Source: Nanobdellota archaeon
GTDB taxonomy: Archaea; Nanobdellota; Nanobdellia; Woesearchaeales; CG1-02-33-12
DNA: 41,220 nt
NCBI GenBank assembly: GCA_018819345.1
Contig: JAHJQG010000036.1
Span: 1-41,220 of the forward strand
Direction of reading: 5' to 3'
In this document: in pieces, positions 18,164 through 28,727 of the stretch
Layout: each line of letters begins with the position of its first letter
Position numbering within the stretch: the first letter of the stretch is position 1
The notes under the pieces: model-generated
Seen by the model: the letters and a program-made list of their open reading frames with translations, nothing else
Database searches by the model: none
Told to the model about the DNA's origin: nothing
Program-made: the position numbers and the translations under genes

Positions 18164-18659
18164 AGCACAGGTTTTTTCCATTGATTTAATAATAGGGATT
18201 ATTATTTTTGGGTCAGCCATCTTAATCTATTATAAGAGTGCAACAAACCTTTCTGACCAGGATGAGGCATTGCTCGATGACCTTCTTATTGATGCCAAGA
18301 CAATTTCCAGCTCACTAATGAGCCAGGGTTACCCCTATAACTGGAGCAAGGATGATGTGGTGAGAATTGGAATAAGCAATGATAACAGAATTAATGAAAC
18401 AAAGCTTGAAGAGTTTTCAATGATTTCTTACAAGGAAAGCAGAAAGCTTTTTGGAACAATCTATGATTATTATGTTTTTTTCAGGGGAAGAAATAATAAT
18501 ATCATAAGTTTTAATGAATCTCTTGAAGGAGTAGGCAAGCCAGGAGTTAATTCCACAAACATACAGACTGTTGAGAACCCAAAAAAACTTGTTAAGGTAA
18601 CAAGGCTTGTGATTAAGGATCTGGATATTGCGAAAATGGTGATATATTTATGGTATTAA
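18144..18659 (+). CDS. Minor pilin-like protein
   Basis: TKAQVFSIDLIIGIIIFGSAILIYY; overlapping genes. Confidence 0.7.
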   Translation: MLFILTKAQVFSIDLIIGIIIFGSAILIYYKSATNLSDQDEALLDDLLIDAKTISSSLMSQGYPYNWSKDDVVRIGISNDNRINETKLEEFSMISYKESRKLFGTIYDYYVFFRGRNNNIISFNESLEGVGKPGVNSTNIQTVENPKKLVKVTRLVIKDLDIAKMVIYLWY

Positions 18660-20479
18660 AAAAAGGTTTTCTTTTCACAATTGACTCAATAATTGGTGCA
18701 AGTATAATAATTATGGGGCTTTTATTAGTTAACTCTTTTTATATAGTTGAGCCATCATATACAAGCCTTGATTATGCATCACATGACCTGATTAGTGCAT
18801 TATCAAGGCTAAAGATTAGCGAGGTTAATAATGCTTATGTTGATGAGCTTATATCAAGCGGGGAGATAACAAATACTGACAATAGTATTTTAGAGCAGAT
18901 AGGTGAGTTCTGGGCACTTGACAAGATTGACAAGGCAGGCAACTTAACAAAAGAATTCACTAATGATTTTGTTGATGAGAATCTTGGTTTTGGGTTTTAT
19001 ATAGAAGGAGAAAAAATTTATTCCAAGGATAAAAGTCATAGTGGAATATCAATAACATCAAAAAAGATGATATCCGGCATACAAAGATACAGGACAAGAG
19101 AGGGCTTTACTGCAAGGGCAATTGCAACAAAAGTAAGCAAAAACACAACAGAGGTTTTTATGATAAATCCCAAAGGGAGCTCACACGGACCAGGCAACAA
19201 AGCGTATCTCACAAAGAAATTTTATCTTAATTCCAGTAATATAATAAATGCTACTTTATTCATATCAGTTCACTGGGGAACAAGCAGCACCCAGTCAAAT
19301 AAATTTTATATAAATAACCATGCAATAAATGTGGGAAATCCATGGCTTTATGAGCAGGAAAAAAACAAAACACACATCGGCTTTGATGTTATTGACATAA
19401 CGAATTATGTTACAAGCGGATGGAACGAGCTGAAAATAGAGCTTATAATCCAATCTGATGACCATACCCATATCCATCCAGGCTCAAAAATAATTGTTGA
19501 ATATGAAAGCAGTGGAAAGTTTGTTCCCTCAAAAATAGTGGAAAAAAGGCTTTATTTTGATAATGTTTTAAGCAAGGGAGGCCAGAATCTAAATAAGGCA
19601 ACTGGTGCATGGTCTGTGCTGCCTGTTTTTGTTCCAAAAGGAGTAATTATAAAAAATGCAACCCTGCATGTTGTTGGAAAAGAGCTTAAGAGTTTTGGAA
19701 TTCCTGAAGAAGTTCCTGAAAAGGGCAATGTGCAGCTTTATTTGAATGATGGGAAAATAGAAATATTAAATATAACTGGAACCCTAAACAAATCATATAA
19801 TATTAAGGATAATCTTAATGAAGGAACTAATGTTATAAGCATTTATCTTAACTGCTACCCAGACTATTTCTTTGGCAAGGATGATACATTACTTTATTCT
19901 GACCCTGAAAATGACCCAGAAGACTCATCCTATGTTGATATAAAATATGAAATTATTGACACTGCAAAACTGAAATATGGAAAGATTGATATTTCTATTG
20001 TTGAAAGATTTAATAAAAGCATGAGCACTAACAAATCATACACAAAGGATTTTGAAGATTATGATGTTATTGAATCATTTATTCAGGTTGCACAGCTTGA
20101 CAGTGGTATAGTTAATGTAAAAGCAAACAGCCAGAATATTTTTACAACACCCAGGCCTCTTGCAACTCCATCTTCCATTTACATAGATTCTGATTATCTT
20201 CTTGAAGGGGAAAATAACTTTAATGTCTTTGATTCATGTGATGACTGCTATATCCTTAATGAAACAACCCTGCAGTACTATATTCTTATACCCTCCTTAG
20301 TTGGATATGGCCAGATATTTGACAGCGAGGAAGAGGCCATTGCAGATGCAGAGGAAAGATTAAATTTGCTATTGGGTGATTATGTGCAGGCAACCCAGAT
20401 GGACAGGGAAGTAAACCCTATTGGAGGTGTTCCTTCCCTATGGGGCCCTATAATAGCAGAGGTGAGGGCATGGCATTAA
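18650..20479 (+). CDS. Large pilin-like extracellular protein (609 aa)
   Basis: KKGFLFTIDSIIGASIIIMGLLLVNSFY N-terminus; long beta-rich ectodomain. Confidence 0.7.
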   Translation: MVLKKGFLFTIDSIIGASIIIMGLLLVNSFYIVEPSYTSLDYASHDLISALSRLKISEVNNAYVDELISSGEITNTDNSILEQIGEFWALDKIDKAGNLTKEFTNDFVDENLGFGFYIEGEKIYSKDKSHSGISITSKKMISGIQRYRTREGFTARAIATKVSKNTTEVFMINPKGSSHGPGNKAYLTKKFYLNSSNIINATLFISVHWGTSSTQSNKFYINNHAINVGNPWLYEQEKNKTHIGFDVIDITNYVTSGWNELKIELIIQSDDHTHIHPGSKIIVEYESSGKFVPSKIVEKRLYFDNVLSKGGQNLNKATGAWSVLPVFVPKGVIIKNATLHVVGKELKSFGIPEEVPEKGNVQLYLNDGKIEILNITGTLNKSYNIKDNLNEGTNVISIYLNCYPDYFFGKDDTLLYSDPENDPEDSSYVDIKYEIIDTAKLKYGKIDISIVERFNKSMSTNKSYTKDFEDYDVIESFIQVAQLDSGIVNVKANSQNIFTTPRPLATPSSIYIDSDYLLEGENNFNVFDSCDDCYILNETTLQYYILIPSLVGYGQIFDSEEEAIADAEERLNLLLGDYVQATQMDREVNPIGGVPSLWGPIIAEVRAWH

Positions 20480-21402
20480 ACAAAAAAAGTATGTTCTTTA
20501 GTATAATTGCAATTGCACTCATATCCCTAATAATATTTTCATTCACAACTTATACTAGCTACAAGCTGAGGGATAAGGTTATGGTTACTGAAACAAGGAT
20601 TTACTCTATGAACAGTTTTATAGATGATATTGAAAAAGATATAGAGAGAGGCCTTTATATCTCAGGATTCAGGTCATTGATGAGCATGGAGCAGTACATA
20701 ACAGATAATGGAATATTTTTGTATGATGTAAACTCCTGCTTTAAAGAAGCTTTTTTGAATGGAACAATTAATAATTCGCAAATGGGCCTTATGAATGAAT
20801 CAACATTTATCAACTGGACTCAAAGAATAAAAGAGCAGGCAATAAAACTGGATATAATAGTTGAGTTTGATGTACATGATGTGACTATCTACCAAAAAAA
20901 CCCATGGGCAGCAAATATTGGCATTAATGTAACACTAAATGTTGAAGATGTTAAGAAAACTGCCTCATGGAAAAGGCCCCTCTACATAACAACAAATATC
21001 AGCATACAGGAATTTGAGGATCCTTTATATGTAATAAACAGCTATGGCAGGGTTACTAACACAATAATAAAAACAAATATTACAGACTTTGTTGTTAATA
21101 ATGACACAACAAACCTTAAAACCCATGTTAATAATTCATATTATATTGAATCAGATACAGCCCCTAGCTTTTTGATGAGGCTGGAAGGAAATCTTTCAAA
21201 CTCATTATATGGCATTGAAAGCCTTGTGAATTTAGAGGAATTCCAGGCACAGGAAGTTCCTATTAGGGATAGAAGCGTTGTTGATTATATATATTTTGGA
21301 GACCAGACAACAACCAACTATAACATTAAGGATATGCCCTCATGGTTTAAGCTGGATGAAGAGCATCTTGAAACATATGAATGCGAGGATTTAACTGAAT
21401 GA
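20440..21402 (+). CDS. Pilus-associated single-TM protein (start likely the internal ATG giving MALNKKSMFF)
   Basis: ALNKKSMFFSIIAIALISLIIFSF; overlaps previous gene. Confidence 0.65.
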   Translation: MGPYNSRGEGMALNKKSMFFSIIAIALISLIIFSFTTYTSYKLRDKVMVTETRIYSMNSFIDDIEKDIERGLYISGFRSLMSMEQYITDNGIFLYDVNSCFKEAFLNGTINNSQMGLMNESTFINWTQRIKEQAIKLDIIVEFDVHDVTIYQKNPWAANIGINVTLNVEDVKKTASWKRPLYITTNISIQEFEDPLYVINSYGRVTNTIIKTNITDFVVNNDTTNLKTHVNNSYYIESDTAPSFLMRLEGNLSNSLYGIESLVNLEEFQAQEVPIRDRSVVDYIYFGDQTTTNYNIKDMPSWFKLDEEHLETYECEDLTE

Positions 21403-21427
21403 TAGCTTCAGTAAACTTTGATAAAAA

Positions 21428-21895
21428 TTATGTTCTTAGCTTTCTCTTGATTTCTTCCTTTAGTTTTTTAATATAAAGATTAAATTGAAGTTCTACTTCT
21501 TTCCAATCCTCAGAACTTATTGGTGTACCATAATAATTAATTCCATTCCTTTTTGTTCTTACTTTTTCAAAAAAATCCCAGTTGAACTCCAGTTCTGGAT
21601 GTTTTTCACAAAGATATGCAAATAAACATTGGTGCTTATCAATCTTTATATTCTTAAATCTTAAATAAGACTCACTTAACTCATGCAGTGCATCATAATA
21701 TAATTTATAAACGCTATTCCATTGATTACTTTGTTTTGAAAGATTTTTCTTGATAGAATTTGCTGATTCAATATCCCCTTCTGCAATTTTAAGGGTAGCT
21801 TTTATCTTTTCAATATCAGTTTCTTCTATTACAATAAATCTCCCTTCTTTTTTACATTTCAAAAATGCTTCTTTCTGATTTAGGTATTCAGGCAT
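21428..21895 (-). CDS. HEPN-domain-like protein (putative toxin of an MNT/HEPN pair)
   Basis: All-alpha protein with RTKRNGINYYG near the canonical RX4-6H position; overlaps the NTase gene. Confidence 0.6.
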   Translation of the reverse strand: MPEYLNQKEAFLKCKKEGRFIVIEETDIEKIKATLKIAEGDIESANSIKKNLSKQSNQWNSVYKLYYDALHELSESYLRFKNIKIDKHQCLFAYLCEKHPELEFNWDFFEKVRTKRNGINYYGTPISSEDWKEVELQFNLYIKKLKEEIKRKLRT

Positions 21896-22535
21896 TTATA
21901 CCCACCCTCACAAAGTCCATATCCCCTTTAATAAGGTTACCCTTAATAATGTTTCTAATTAATCCTTCTCCAAGCTTAGATAAGTCTTTTTTATTTTGAC
22001 AGATAAATAATTGAATATCTCTATGTAGTTTTAATTCGTAATCTACTATTCTAAGTCCTTTAGGATCACCATAAATAAAAATATCGATATCACTGTTCTT
22101 ATACCAATCAGAACGCGAAAAACTTCCAAAAAGAATTATTGTTTTAGCTTTTTCTAAATATCCTAAATGGTTCAAAAGACCACTTTCATATAATTTGGTT
22201 AGTCCAAATATTCTTTTTCTATTTTTATATTTGGGAGAATCATAACTACTTATGTAGTAAGGCATTTTACCTTTTTTCTTTATTCTTTTGATTAATCCTT
22301 CTTTAATAAACTGTTTAAGCCATCTGTCTGCCTTACTTCTAGTAATTTTTGCTCCCTTAACTATTTCTTCAAAATGCCATTCTCTAGTTGGACTTTCAAA
22401 AAATAATTCCACAACTTTTTCTTCTTTACTTTGCATAATAGTACCGATAATGGGAACTAATTTATAAACTTTTCTCTTTTTAACGGAAAACTGCCCTTTG
22501 CTTTTTGTTCTTGATGCATTTCCTTGATTGCTCAC
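21888..22535 (-). CDS. Winged-HTH + minimal nucleotidyltransferase (MNT) protein
   Basis: ILFGSFSRSDWYKNSDIDIFIYGD = GSxxR...SDxDxxV NTase motif; N-terminal HTH KGAKITRSKADRWLKQFIKEGLI. Confidence 0.8.
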   Translation of the reverse strand: MSNQGNASRTKSKGQFSVKKRKVYKLVPIIGTIMQSKEEKVVELFFESPTREWHFEEIVKGAKITRSKADRWLKQFIKEGLIKRIKKKGKMPYYISSYDSPKYKNRKRIFGLTKLYESGLLNHLGYLEKAKTIILFGSFSRSDWYKNSDIDIFIYGDPKGLRIVDYELKLHRDIQLFICQNKKDLSKLGEGLIRNIIKGNLIKGDMDFVRVGINA

Positions 22536-22648
22536 TTTGTTCGCTTGATTAGAAAGTTTTGTTTTATATAAATCCTATAAAGCTTACTGCAGAGTAAGAC
22601 CTGATTTTCGATAGATATTTATATTTAAAAGGAATTTTTTAAGATAAG

Positions 22649-23812
22649 ATGGTTCAGGCTCCATTACTAAAAACAGGTGTTGACAGGCTGGTAAGCCTTA
22701 TTAAAGAGAAAAAAAGAATTTCTGTTCCACAGGCAGCAAAAGAGCTTGGTATAAGCCAGGTAGTTGTTGAGGAATGGGCTGACTTTCTTGAGGAGGATGG
22801 CATCATAAGCATTGATTATAAATTTGCAACCCCCTGGCTTATTGAGAGAAAACTGAAAAAAGAGGAGATTGAAAAAAAAATCAAGGAGTTTCATGGGAAA
22901 AAAGATGTTATTGTAAGAAGGTCAGAGTCATTATTAAGCTTTCTGGATAGAGAAGGAGAAAGTATCTCAAAGATTAGAGAAGAATTCAAAAATATAAGAG
23001 AAGATATACACACTGAAGCAGATAATGTAAAAAAAGAACTTAAAGAGCTTGAAAGATATGAGGAACTGAAAAAGAAAGCTGATGATCAGCTAAAAAAACA
23101 AGACCAGGTTTTTGCAGACAAAATCAAGCAAATGGATGGGCAGATTATCAGAGCCCAGAGGAAATACTCAGAACTCCTGAAAGAAATAGGTGCAGAGGAA
23201 AAAATAATAAAAACAGAAAGATTAAAGACAGGCTCAATAAGAAAAACTGAGGAATCATTAAAGCAGAAAATTAAAAAAATTGATGGTAGTATAGATAAAG
23301 TCAAGCAGAAGATTAAGTCAGAAGATATCTATATTGAAGACTTAGAATCCCATATAAAAAGATTAAAAGAGCTGGCAGAGGACACAAGAGAAACAATTAA
23401 TCTGCAAAAAAAGAAAATCATGCCACTAGCCAAAGAAAGCAGGGAGTATGAGAAAAAAGTAATGCAATCGCAAAAAGAGATTTTAAAAAAGGTTTTTGAA
23501 GGGGGCGGGATAATCAAAAAGGATATCAATGAAATTAAAAGACTATCAGACAAATTCAAGGAGTTCTTTGAAAAAAGGATGGAAACAACAAATCTGATTG
23601 AGAAAATCAATGATGACAGAAACAGTCTGAAGAAAGAATTAAATGAGTTTATTGCAAAGGCAAAGGCATTCAGCATATCATCACAGTCAGCAGATATCCA
23701 AAAGCAGATTGATATAATGGAAAAAAAGTTCAAGGAGGTTGACCAAAAAAAGAATATTTTTGAAAAAGAGATTAGGGAATTATGTAGCCTAATCAAAAAA
23801 AAGGGTTTTTAG
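22649..23812 (+). CDS. HTH + long coiled-coil protein upstream of pilus ATPase
   Basis: VPQAAKELGISQVVVEEWADFLEEDGIISI HTH; long heptad-rich C-terminus. Confidence 0.7.
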   Translation: MVQAPLLKTGVDRLVSLIKEKKRISVPQAAKELGISQVVVEEWADFLEEDGIISIDYKFATPWLIERKLKKEEIEKKIKEFHGKKDVIVRRSESLLSFLDREGESISKIREEFKNIREDIHTEADNVKKELKELERYEELKKKADDQLKKQDQVFADKIKQMDGQIIRAQRKYSELLKEIGAEEKIIKTERLKTGSIRKTEESLKQKIKKIDGSIDKVKQKIKSEDIYIEDLESHIKRLKELAEDTRETINLQKKKIMPLAKESREYEKKVMQSQKEILKKVFEGGGIIKKDINEIKRLSDKFKEFFEKRMETTNLIEKINDDRNSLKKELNEFIAKAKAFSISSQSADIQKQIDIMEKKFKEVDQKKNIFEKEIRELCSLIKKKGF

Positions 23813-23856
23813 GAAATTTAGTTTAAAACTAAAAATCTAAAAAAGAGGTTGATTTT

Positions 23857-25443
23857 ATGGCAGTAAAAGATGAATATAATTTTATTTCTAATGAAATCCC
23901 TATAAAAATAAGGATTTACACAGAAAAAAAAGAGTTTGTGCCAATATATGATGTCTCTATATCCAGCATAAGCAAGAACACAGAGATAATACTTGAGAAG
24001 ATAAGGCAGGAGCTTATCACAGAGGTCAACCTTGGCATAATTGATATAATAGACATAAAGAAGAGCGATCTGATTGAACAGAGATTTAAGGAAACAATTG
24101 ACCTGTTAGTAAAAAAGCATTTCCCCGATGTTAACAAGAGAACAATGAAATTCCTTAAGTCATATCTAATACAAAAAAGCCTTGGCATGGGCAATATAGA
24201 AATCCTTATGAATGATAATAATCTTGAGGAGATAGCCATTAATAATGCAGAAGAGCCGGTCTGGATATATCATAGAAAGCATGGCTGGCTTAAGACAAAT
24301 ATAACCATTGAGAGTGAAGAGCAGATAAAGCACTATGCATCTTTAATAGGCAAGAAAGTAGGAAGGCAGATAACTGTCCTTGAGCCATTAATGGACGCTA
24401 ACCTCAGTACAGGCGATAGGGTAAACTCAACACTCTTGCCAATCTCACTCAAGGGAAACACAATAACCATAAGAAAGTTCGCAGCAAAGCCATGGACAAT
24501 TACAGACTTTATAAAGAACAAGACAATTTCTGCTGAGGCAGCAGCCCTTGTCTGGCTTGGTGTTCAGTATGAGTTATCAATAATAATATCTGGTGGAACT
24601 GCAACTGGAAAAACCTCTATGCTCAATGTTGTCTCAAACTTCTTCCCTCCAAACCAGAGAATAATATCAATTGAGGATACGCATGAGATACAACTGCCTA
24701 AATTTTTACATTGGATCCCCATGATAACAAGGCTGCCTAATCCCGAAGGAAGAGGTGCTATAACAATGCTTGACTTATTGGTTAATTCGCTTAGGATGAG
24801 GCCGGACAGGATTGTTGTTGGAGAGATAAGAAGAAAAAAAGAGGCAGAAGTACTATTTGAGGCAATTCACACAGGCCATTCTGTCTATGCAACTGTTCAT
24901 GCAAACGATACAAATGAAACAATAACAAGACTGACAAATCCCCCTATTGAGGTTCCAAAATCAATGCTCCCAGCTATTTCAATGATCCTAGTCCAGTACA
25001 GGAATAGGAGAACTGGAATAAGAAGAACCTTTCAGATATCAGAAATACTTCCTGACAGCAGCACAAGTGTTTTAATCCAGCTGAATATAAAGAAAGACAA
25101 GCTTGAAAAAGCAAATAATTCTGTTTCTGTTATGAAGACCCTGGAGATGTTCACTGGTATGACAAAGAATGAGATAAATAAAGATATCAAGGAAAAAGAG
25201 CTTGTTCTGAAATATCTTGTTAAACATAACATAGATACTGTTGATGATGTTGGAGGGGTTATGGCTGAGTACTATACAGATAAGGATAACTTCATGAAGA
25301 TTGTAAGATCAAACAAAGCACTTATGTTTGAGAAAAAAGAAACAGCAGAAATTGAAGAAAAGAAGAAATCTGTTAATTTAACTAAGAAAAAGGTGGCTCT
25401 AAAAAAGAAGAAAAGTGCTAGACCAATTAGGAAGAAAAGGTGA
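23857..25443 (+). CDS. Type II/IV secretion (VirB11/FlaI/TadA-family) ATPase
   Basis: Walker A SGGTATGKTSML, SIEDTHEIQLP, LRMRPDRIVVGEIRRKKEAEVLFEAIHTGHSVYATVHAND. Confidence 0.95.
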   Translation: MAVKDEYNFISNEIPIKIRIYTEKKEFVPIYDVSISSISKNTEIILEKIRQELITEVNLGIIDIIDIKKSDLIEQRFKETIDLLVKKHFPDVNKRTMKFLKSYLIQKSLGMGNIEILMNDNNLEEIAINNAEEPVWIYHRKHGWLKTNITIESEEQIKHYASLIGKKVGRQITVLEPLMDANLSTGDRVNSTLLPISLKGNTITIRKFAAKPWTITDFIKNKTISAEAAALVWLGVQYELSIIISGGTATGKTSMLNVVSNFFPPNQRIISIEDTHEIQLPKFLHWIPMITRLPNPEGRGAITMLDLLVNSLRMRPDRIVVGEIRRKKEAEVLFEAIHTGHSVYATVHANDTNETITRLTNPPIEVPKSMLPAISMILVQYRNRRTGIRRTFQISEILPDSSTSVLIQLNIKKDKLEKANNSVSVMKTLEMFTGMTKNEINKDIKEKELVLKYLVKHNIDTVDDVGGVMAEYYTDKDNFMKIVRSNKALMFEKKETAEIEEKKKSVNLTKKKVALKKKKSARPIRKKR

Positions 25444-26267
25444 TTTATATCAGTAATGTATTAATCAAAAGGATTGCAAGGACTCTTCCTGGGCTTAACA
25501 CAAAGTTAAAACAAGCAGGCATGTTTGACACACCCGAGGAATTTGTCAAGAAGACACTCTTATCTACATTCTACCTTACAACAGGAATAACTGCCCTGGT
25601 TGTAACAGTACTTACCAAACTGGAGGTATTATCAAGCATAATCTATTTTGCTTTCCCGCTGTTTATGTTCTTCATTATGTTTTTCTACATGCTCAAGGTG
25701 CCTGATGTTAAGATATTAAGAAAGGAAAGAGAGATAAGCAGGGAGATTGTTTTTGCAGGCCGATTTCTTATAATAGAGCTTGAATCAGGGGTTTCTCTGT
25801 ATGATGCAATGGTCAATGTCTCAAAAAACTATAAAGTAATTGGAGAATACTTTAAGGAAATAATAGACAAGGTATCTATGGGAACAACAATGGAGGATGC
25901 AATAAATGAAACAATAGAAACAACGCCTTCATCAAACTTAACAAAAGTTTTGTGGCAGATACTTAACTCGCTTAGGACAGGGGCAGATATCTCAAGCTCG
26001 CTTTCAAGCATACTTGACCAAATTGTTCGTGAGCAAATCATTGAAGTAAAGGAATATGGAAGAAAGCTGAACCCATTGGCAATGTTCTATATGATGGTGG
26101 CAATTATAGTGCCTTCATTGGGCATAACAATGCTTATTGTACTTACAACATTTATCTCAATCAAGATTGATTTGGCTGCTTTGCTAACAATAGCATTATT
26201 TCTTGGATTTATTCAATATATGTTTCTCTCAATTATAAAATCCTCAAGACCTGCGGTGGAAATATGA
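25440..26267 (+). CDS. TadC/FlaJ-type pilus assembly membrane protein (T2SSF-like)
   Basis: Stop/start overlap with ATPase; ELESGVSLYDAMVNVSKNY...ALRTG-type T2SSF pattern. Confidence 0.8.
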   Translation: MIYISNVLIKRIARTLPGLNTKLKQAGMFDTPEEFVKKTLLSTFYLTTGITALVVTVLTKLEVLSSIIYFAFPLFMFFIMFFYMLKVPDVKILRKEREISREIVFAGRFLIIELESGVSLYDAMVNVSKNYKVIGEYFKEIIDKVSMGTTMEDAINETIETTPSSNLTKVLWQILNSLRTGADISSSLSSILDQIVREQIIEVKEYGRKLNPLAMFYMMVAIIVPSLGITMLIVLTTFISIKIDLAALLTIALFLGFIQYMFLSIIKSSRPAVEI

Positions 26268-27376
26268 AGATAAAAGAACTGTTTAAATCATCAAAAAAAA
26301 CAAAGGAGACAAAAGAAAAGAGTCAGGAAAAGAGTATTGAGGAAAGAGTCACGTTATACAGGAAGCTTCAGAAACAGAAAAAAAAGAAGTCGGTGATGGA
26401 GCACAGAAGGAATAGATTAAGGTATTACTTACAGAGAGCAGGTTTTGTTGTAGAATCAAACAAGTTATCAAAAATAATTTTTAACTTATGTGTTTTCCTG
26501 AATTTAATAATCTCATTTTACCTTATTTATCGTTTCTCAACTGACTTGAAATATGGTGTTTTATATGTTGGCCTTGTTATGTTTCTTGTATGGGCATTTT
26601 TATTTATTATGCTCCTGCTAATGCTGTGGTTACTATTTTATTTTATCATTGACCTAAGGATATTTAAGAGAAGGATTGGAATAGAAGATGTACTTGCAGA
26701 CTTTTTACAATTAACATCTGCTAATATAAGGGCAGGCATGCCTATTGACAGGGCATTATGGTATGCTGTAAGGCCGCAATTTGGGGTTTTAGCCAGTGAG
26801 ATAGAGATGGTTGCAAAAGAGACAATGAGTGGTGAAGATCTTGAGGGAGCTCTTAGAAAGTTTGCAGAAAAATATGATTCAATCATGCTAAAACGTTCAA
26901 TAAATCTTCTTGTTGAAGGTATAGCTGCTGGCGGTGAAATAGGTGATTTGCTTAATAAAATAGCAATTGATATACAAGAGTCAAGGATTATGAAGAAAGA
27001 GCTGTCAGCCAATGTCACAACATATGTCATATTCATTACATTTGCAACAATAGTTGCAGCACCATTATTGTTTGCATTGTCGAGCCATCTGCTTTTTATA
27101 GTAAGCAACCTTATGCTAAAGCTTGACGTACCTTCGGGAATAACAAATTTTTCTATCAATCTCTCTGGGGCTGGTATGTCTATTAAGGATTTTAGGATAT
27201 TTGCTATTACATGCCTTGTTATAACATCTTATTTTTCATCTGTGATAATTGCAACAATAAAAAAAGGGGAAATAAAAGCAGGAGTAAAATATATCCCAAT
27301 ATTCATGATCTCAACTATTGTGTTGTTCTTAATATTTTCAGTAGTTATTGGCAAGCTGTTTGGAAGCATTATCTGA
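26264..27376 (+). CDS. Second TadC/FlaJ-type membrane protein (T2SSF-like)
   Basis: DFLQLTSANIRAGMPIDRALWYAVRPQFGVLASEI...LLVEGIAAGGEIGDLLNKIA. Confidence 0.85.
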   Translation: MKIKELFKSSKKTKETKEKSQEKSIEERVTLYRKLQKQKKKKSVMEHRRNRLRYYLQRAGFVVESNKLSKIIFNLCVFLNLIISFYLIYRFSTDLKYGVLYVGLVMFLVWAFLFIMLLLMLWLLFYFIIDLRIFKRRIGIEDVLADFLQLTSANIRAGMPIDRALWYAVRPQFGVLASEIEMVAKETMSGEDLEGALRKFAEKYDSIMLKRSINLLVEGIAAGGEIGDLLNKIAIDIQESRIMKKELSANVTTYVIFITFATIVAAPLLFALSSHLLFIVSNLMLKLDVPSGITNFSINLSGAGMSIKDFRIFAITCLVITSYFSSVIIATIKKGEIKAGVKYIPIFMISTIVLFLIFSVVIGKLFGSII

Positions 27377-27440
27377 TTTCTTTGGTTAGAAGCTATTTAA
27401 AAACATAAAACTTTTATAGAAAACAGCTTTTGATGAATGT

Positions 27441-28685
27441 ATGGAGCTTTTAAAACAGATTATTGATGGGTTAAGGCCAAAAAAAGATGTGGTTGATAAA
27501 TGTACTACTGTTTTAGATAGCATAAACTCTGAAATCAAAAAAAAGAATATCAAAGCAAGGGCTGTTCTTGGCGGCTCTATAGCAAAGGGAACTTTCTTAA
27601 AAGATGATTATGACTGCGATATCTTTGTTAAGTTTAATTTAAATTACAAAAAAAGGGATATATCTGATTTGCTTGAGAAAGTGCTTAAGATTTTTCCAAA
27701 GGTTAACAGGATTCACGGCTCAAGGGATTATTTTAATTTCAGATCAAATGGAATAAGCTTTGAGATTGTTCCTGTTCTGGATATAAAAAAAGCAGAACAA
27801 GCAGTTAATATAACAGACTGCTCACCCTTGCATGTTAAATGGGTAAAGAATAAGCTAAAGAAAAATCTAAAATTAGCAGATGAGATAAGGCTGGCAAAGG
27901 CATTCTGCAAAGCATGCAAGGTCTATGGTGCAGAGTCATATTTAAGGGGATTTTCAGGCCATGTTTTAGATATATTGACAATTTATTACAATGGATTTAT
28001 ACCTTTACTGAAAAATGCTGTTAAATGGAAAGAGCGAGAGGTTATTGATTTCAATGATTACTACAATGGCCGTGCTTTGGAAAGACTGAATAAATCAAAA
28101 CTAGGCCCTCTTGTTGTGATTGACCCTATACAGCCGGAGAGAAATGCTGCTGCTGTTTTAAGCAGGAAAAATTTCCTTTTGTTTAGGAAATCTGCAAAGA
28201 ATTTTTTGAAAAAGCCATCAAAAAAGTTTTTTGAGAAAAAAGAAATTACCATTGATGAGCTTAAAGAGAAATCAAAGGGCAAAAATCTTGTTTTGCTTGA
28301 TGTTAAGGCACTTGATGGAAAAGAGGATGTTGTTGGCTCCAAGCTTTTGAAGGCATTTAACTATATAAATAAAAAACTGGTTTTAAATGGCTTTACTGTT
28401 TATGGCAATGGATGGAAATGGGATAAGAAAAAAAAGGCCTTGTTCTGGTTTATTTTAAAGGATGAGATTTTACCTGAATCATTCAAGCGTGTTGGGCCAC
28501 CAGTCAAAAATAAGGAAAATGTTAAAGCATTTATGAAAAAGCACAAAAAAACATTCATCCAGGGCAGAAGAATCTGCGCAAATGTAAAAAGAGAATTCAG
28601 AAAGCCTGAAAACCTGATTAAAGCCATGAAAAAAGCCAAATACCTTAAACAAAGGGCCAAAAAAATAGAAATATTTATATACTAG
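27441..28685 (+). CDS. cca: CCA-adding enzyme (archaeal class I tRNA nucleotidyltransferase)
   Basis: GGSIAKGTFLKDDYDCDIFVKF; RLAKAFCKACKVYGAESYLRGFSGHVLDIL; DPIQPERNAAAVLS. Confidence 0.95.
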   Translation: MELLKQIIDGLRPKKDVVDKCTTVLDSINSEIKKKNIKARAVLGGSIAKGTFLKDDYDCDIFVKFNLNYKKRDISDLLEKVLKIFPKVNRIHGSRDYFNFRSNGISFEIVPVLDIKKAEQAVNITDCSPLHVKWVKNKLKKNLKLADEIRLAKAFCKACKVYGAESYLRGFSGHVLDILTIYYNGFIPLLKNAVKWKEREVIDFNDYYNGRALERLNKSKLGPLVVIDPIQPERNAAAVLSRKNFLLFRKSAKNFLKKPSKKFFEKKEITIDELKEKSKGKNLVLLDVKALDGKEDVVGSKLLKAFNYINKKLVLNGFTVYGNGWKWDKKKKALFWFILKDEILPESFKRVGPPVKNKENVKAFMKKHKKTFIQGRRICANVKREFRKPENLIKAMKKAKYLKQRAKKIEIFIY

Positions 28686-28727
28686 TTTCTTAATAAATTA
28701 TATACTAATATACAAAAAGGTATAAGC

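Noticed and set aside
23086-24521. Minus-strand ORFs antisense to the coiled-coil and ATPase genes
   Set aside because: Shadow ORFs with Ser/Phe/Ile-rich composition produced by Lys/Glu-rich sense codons.
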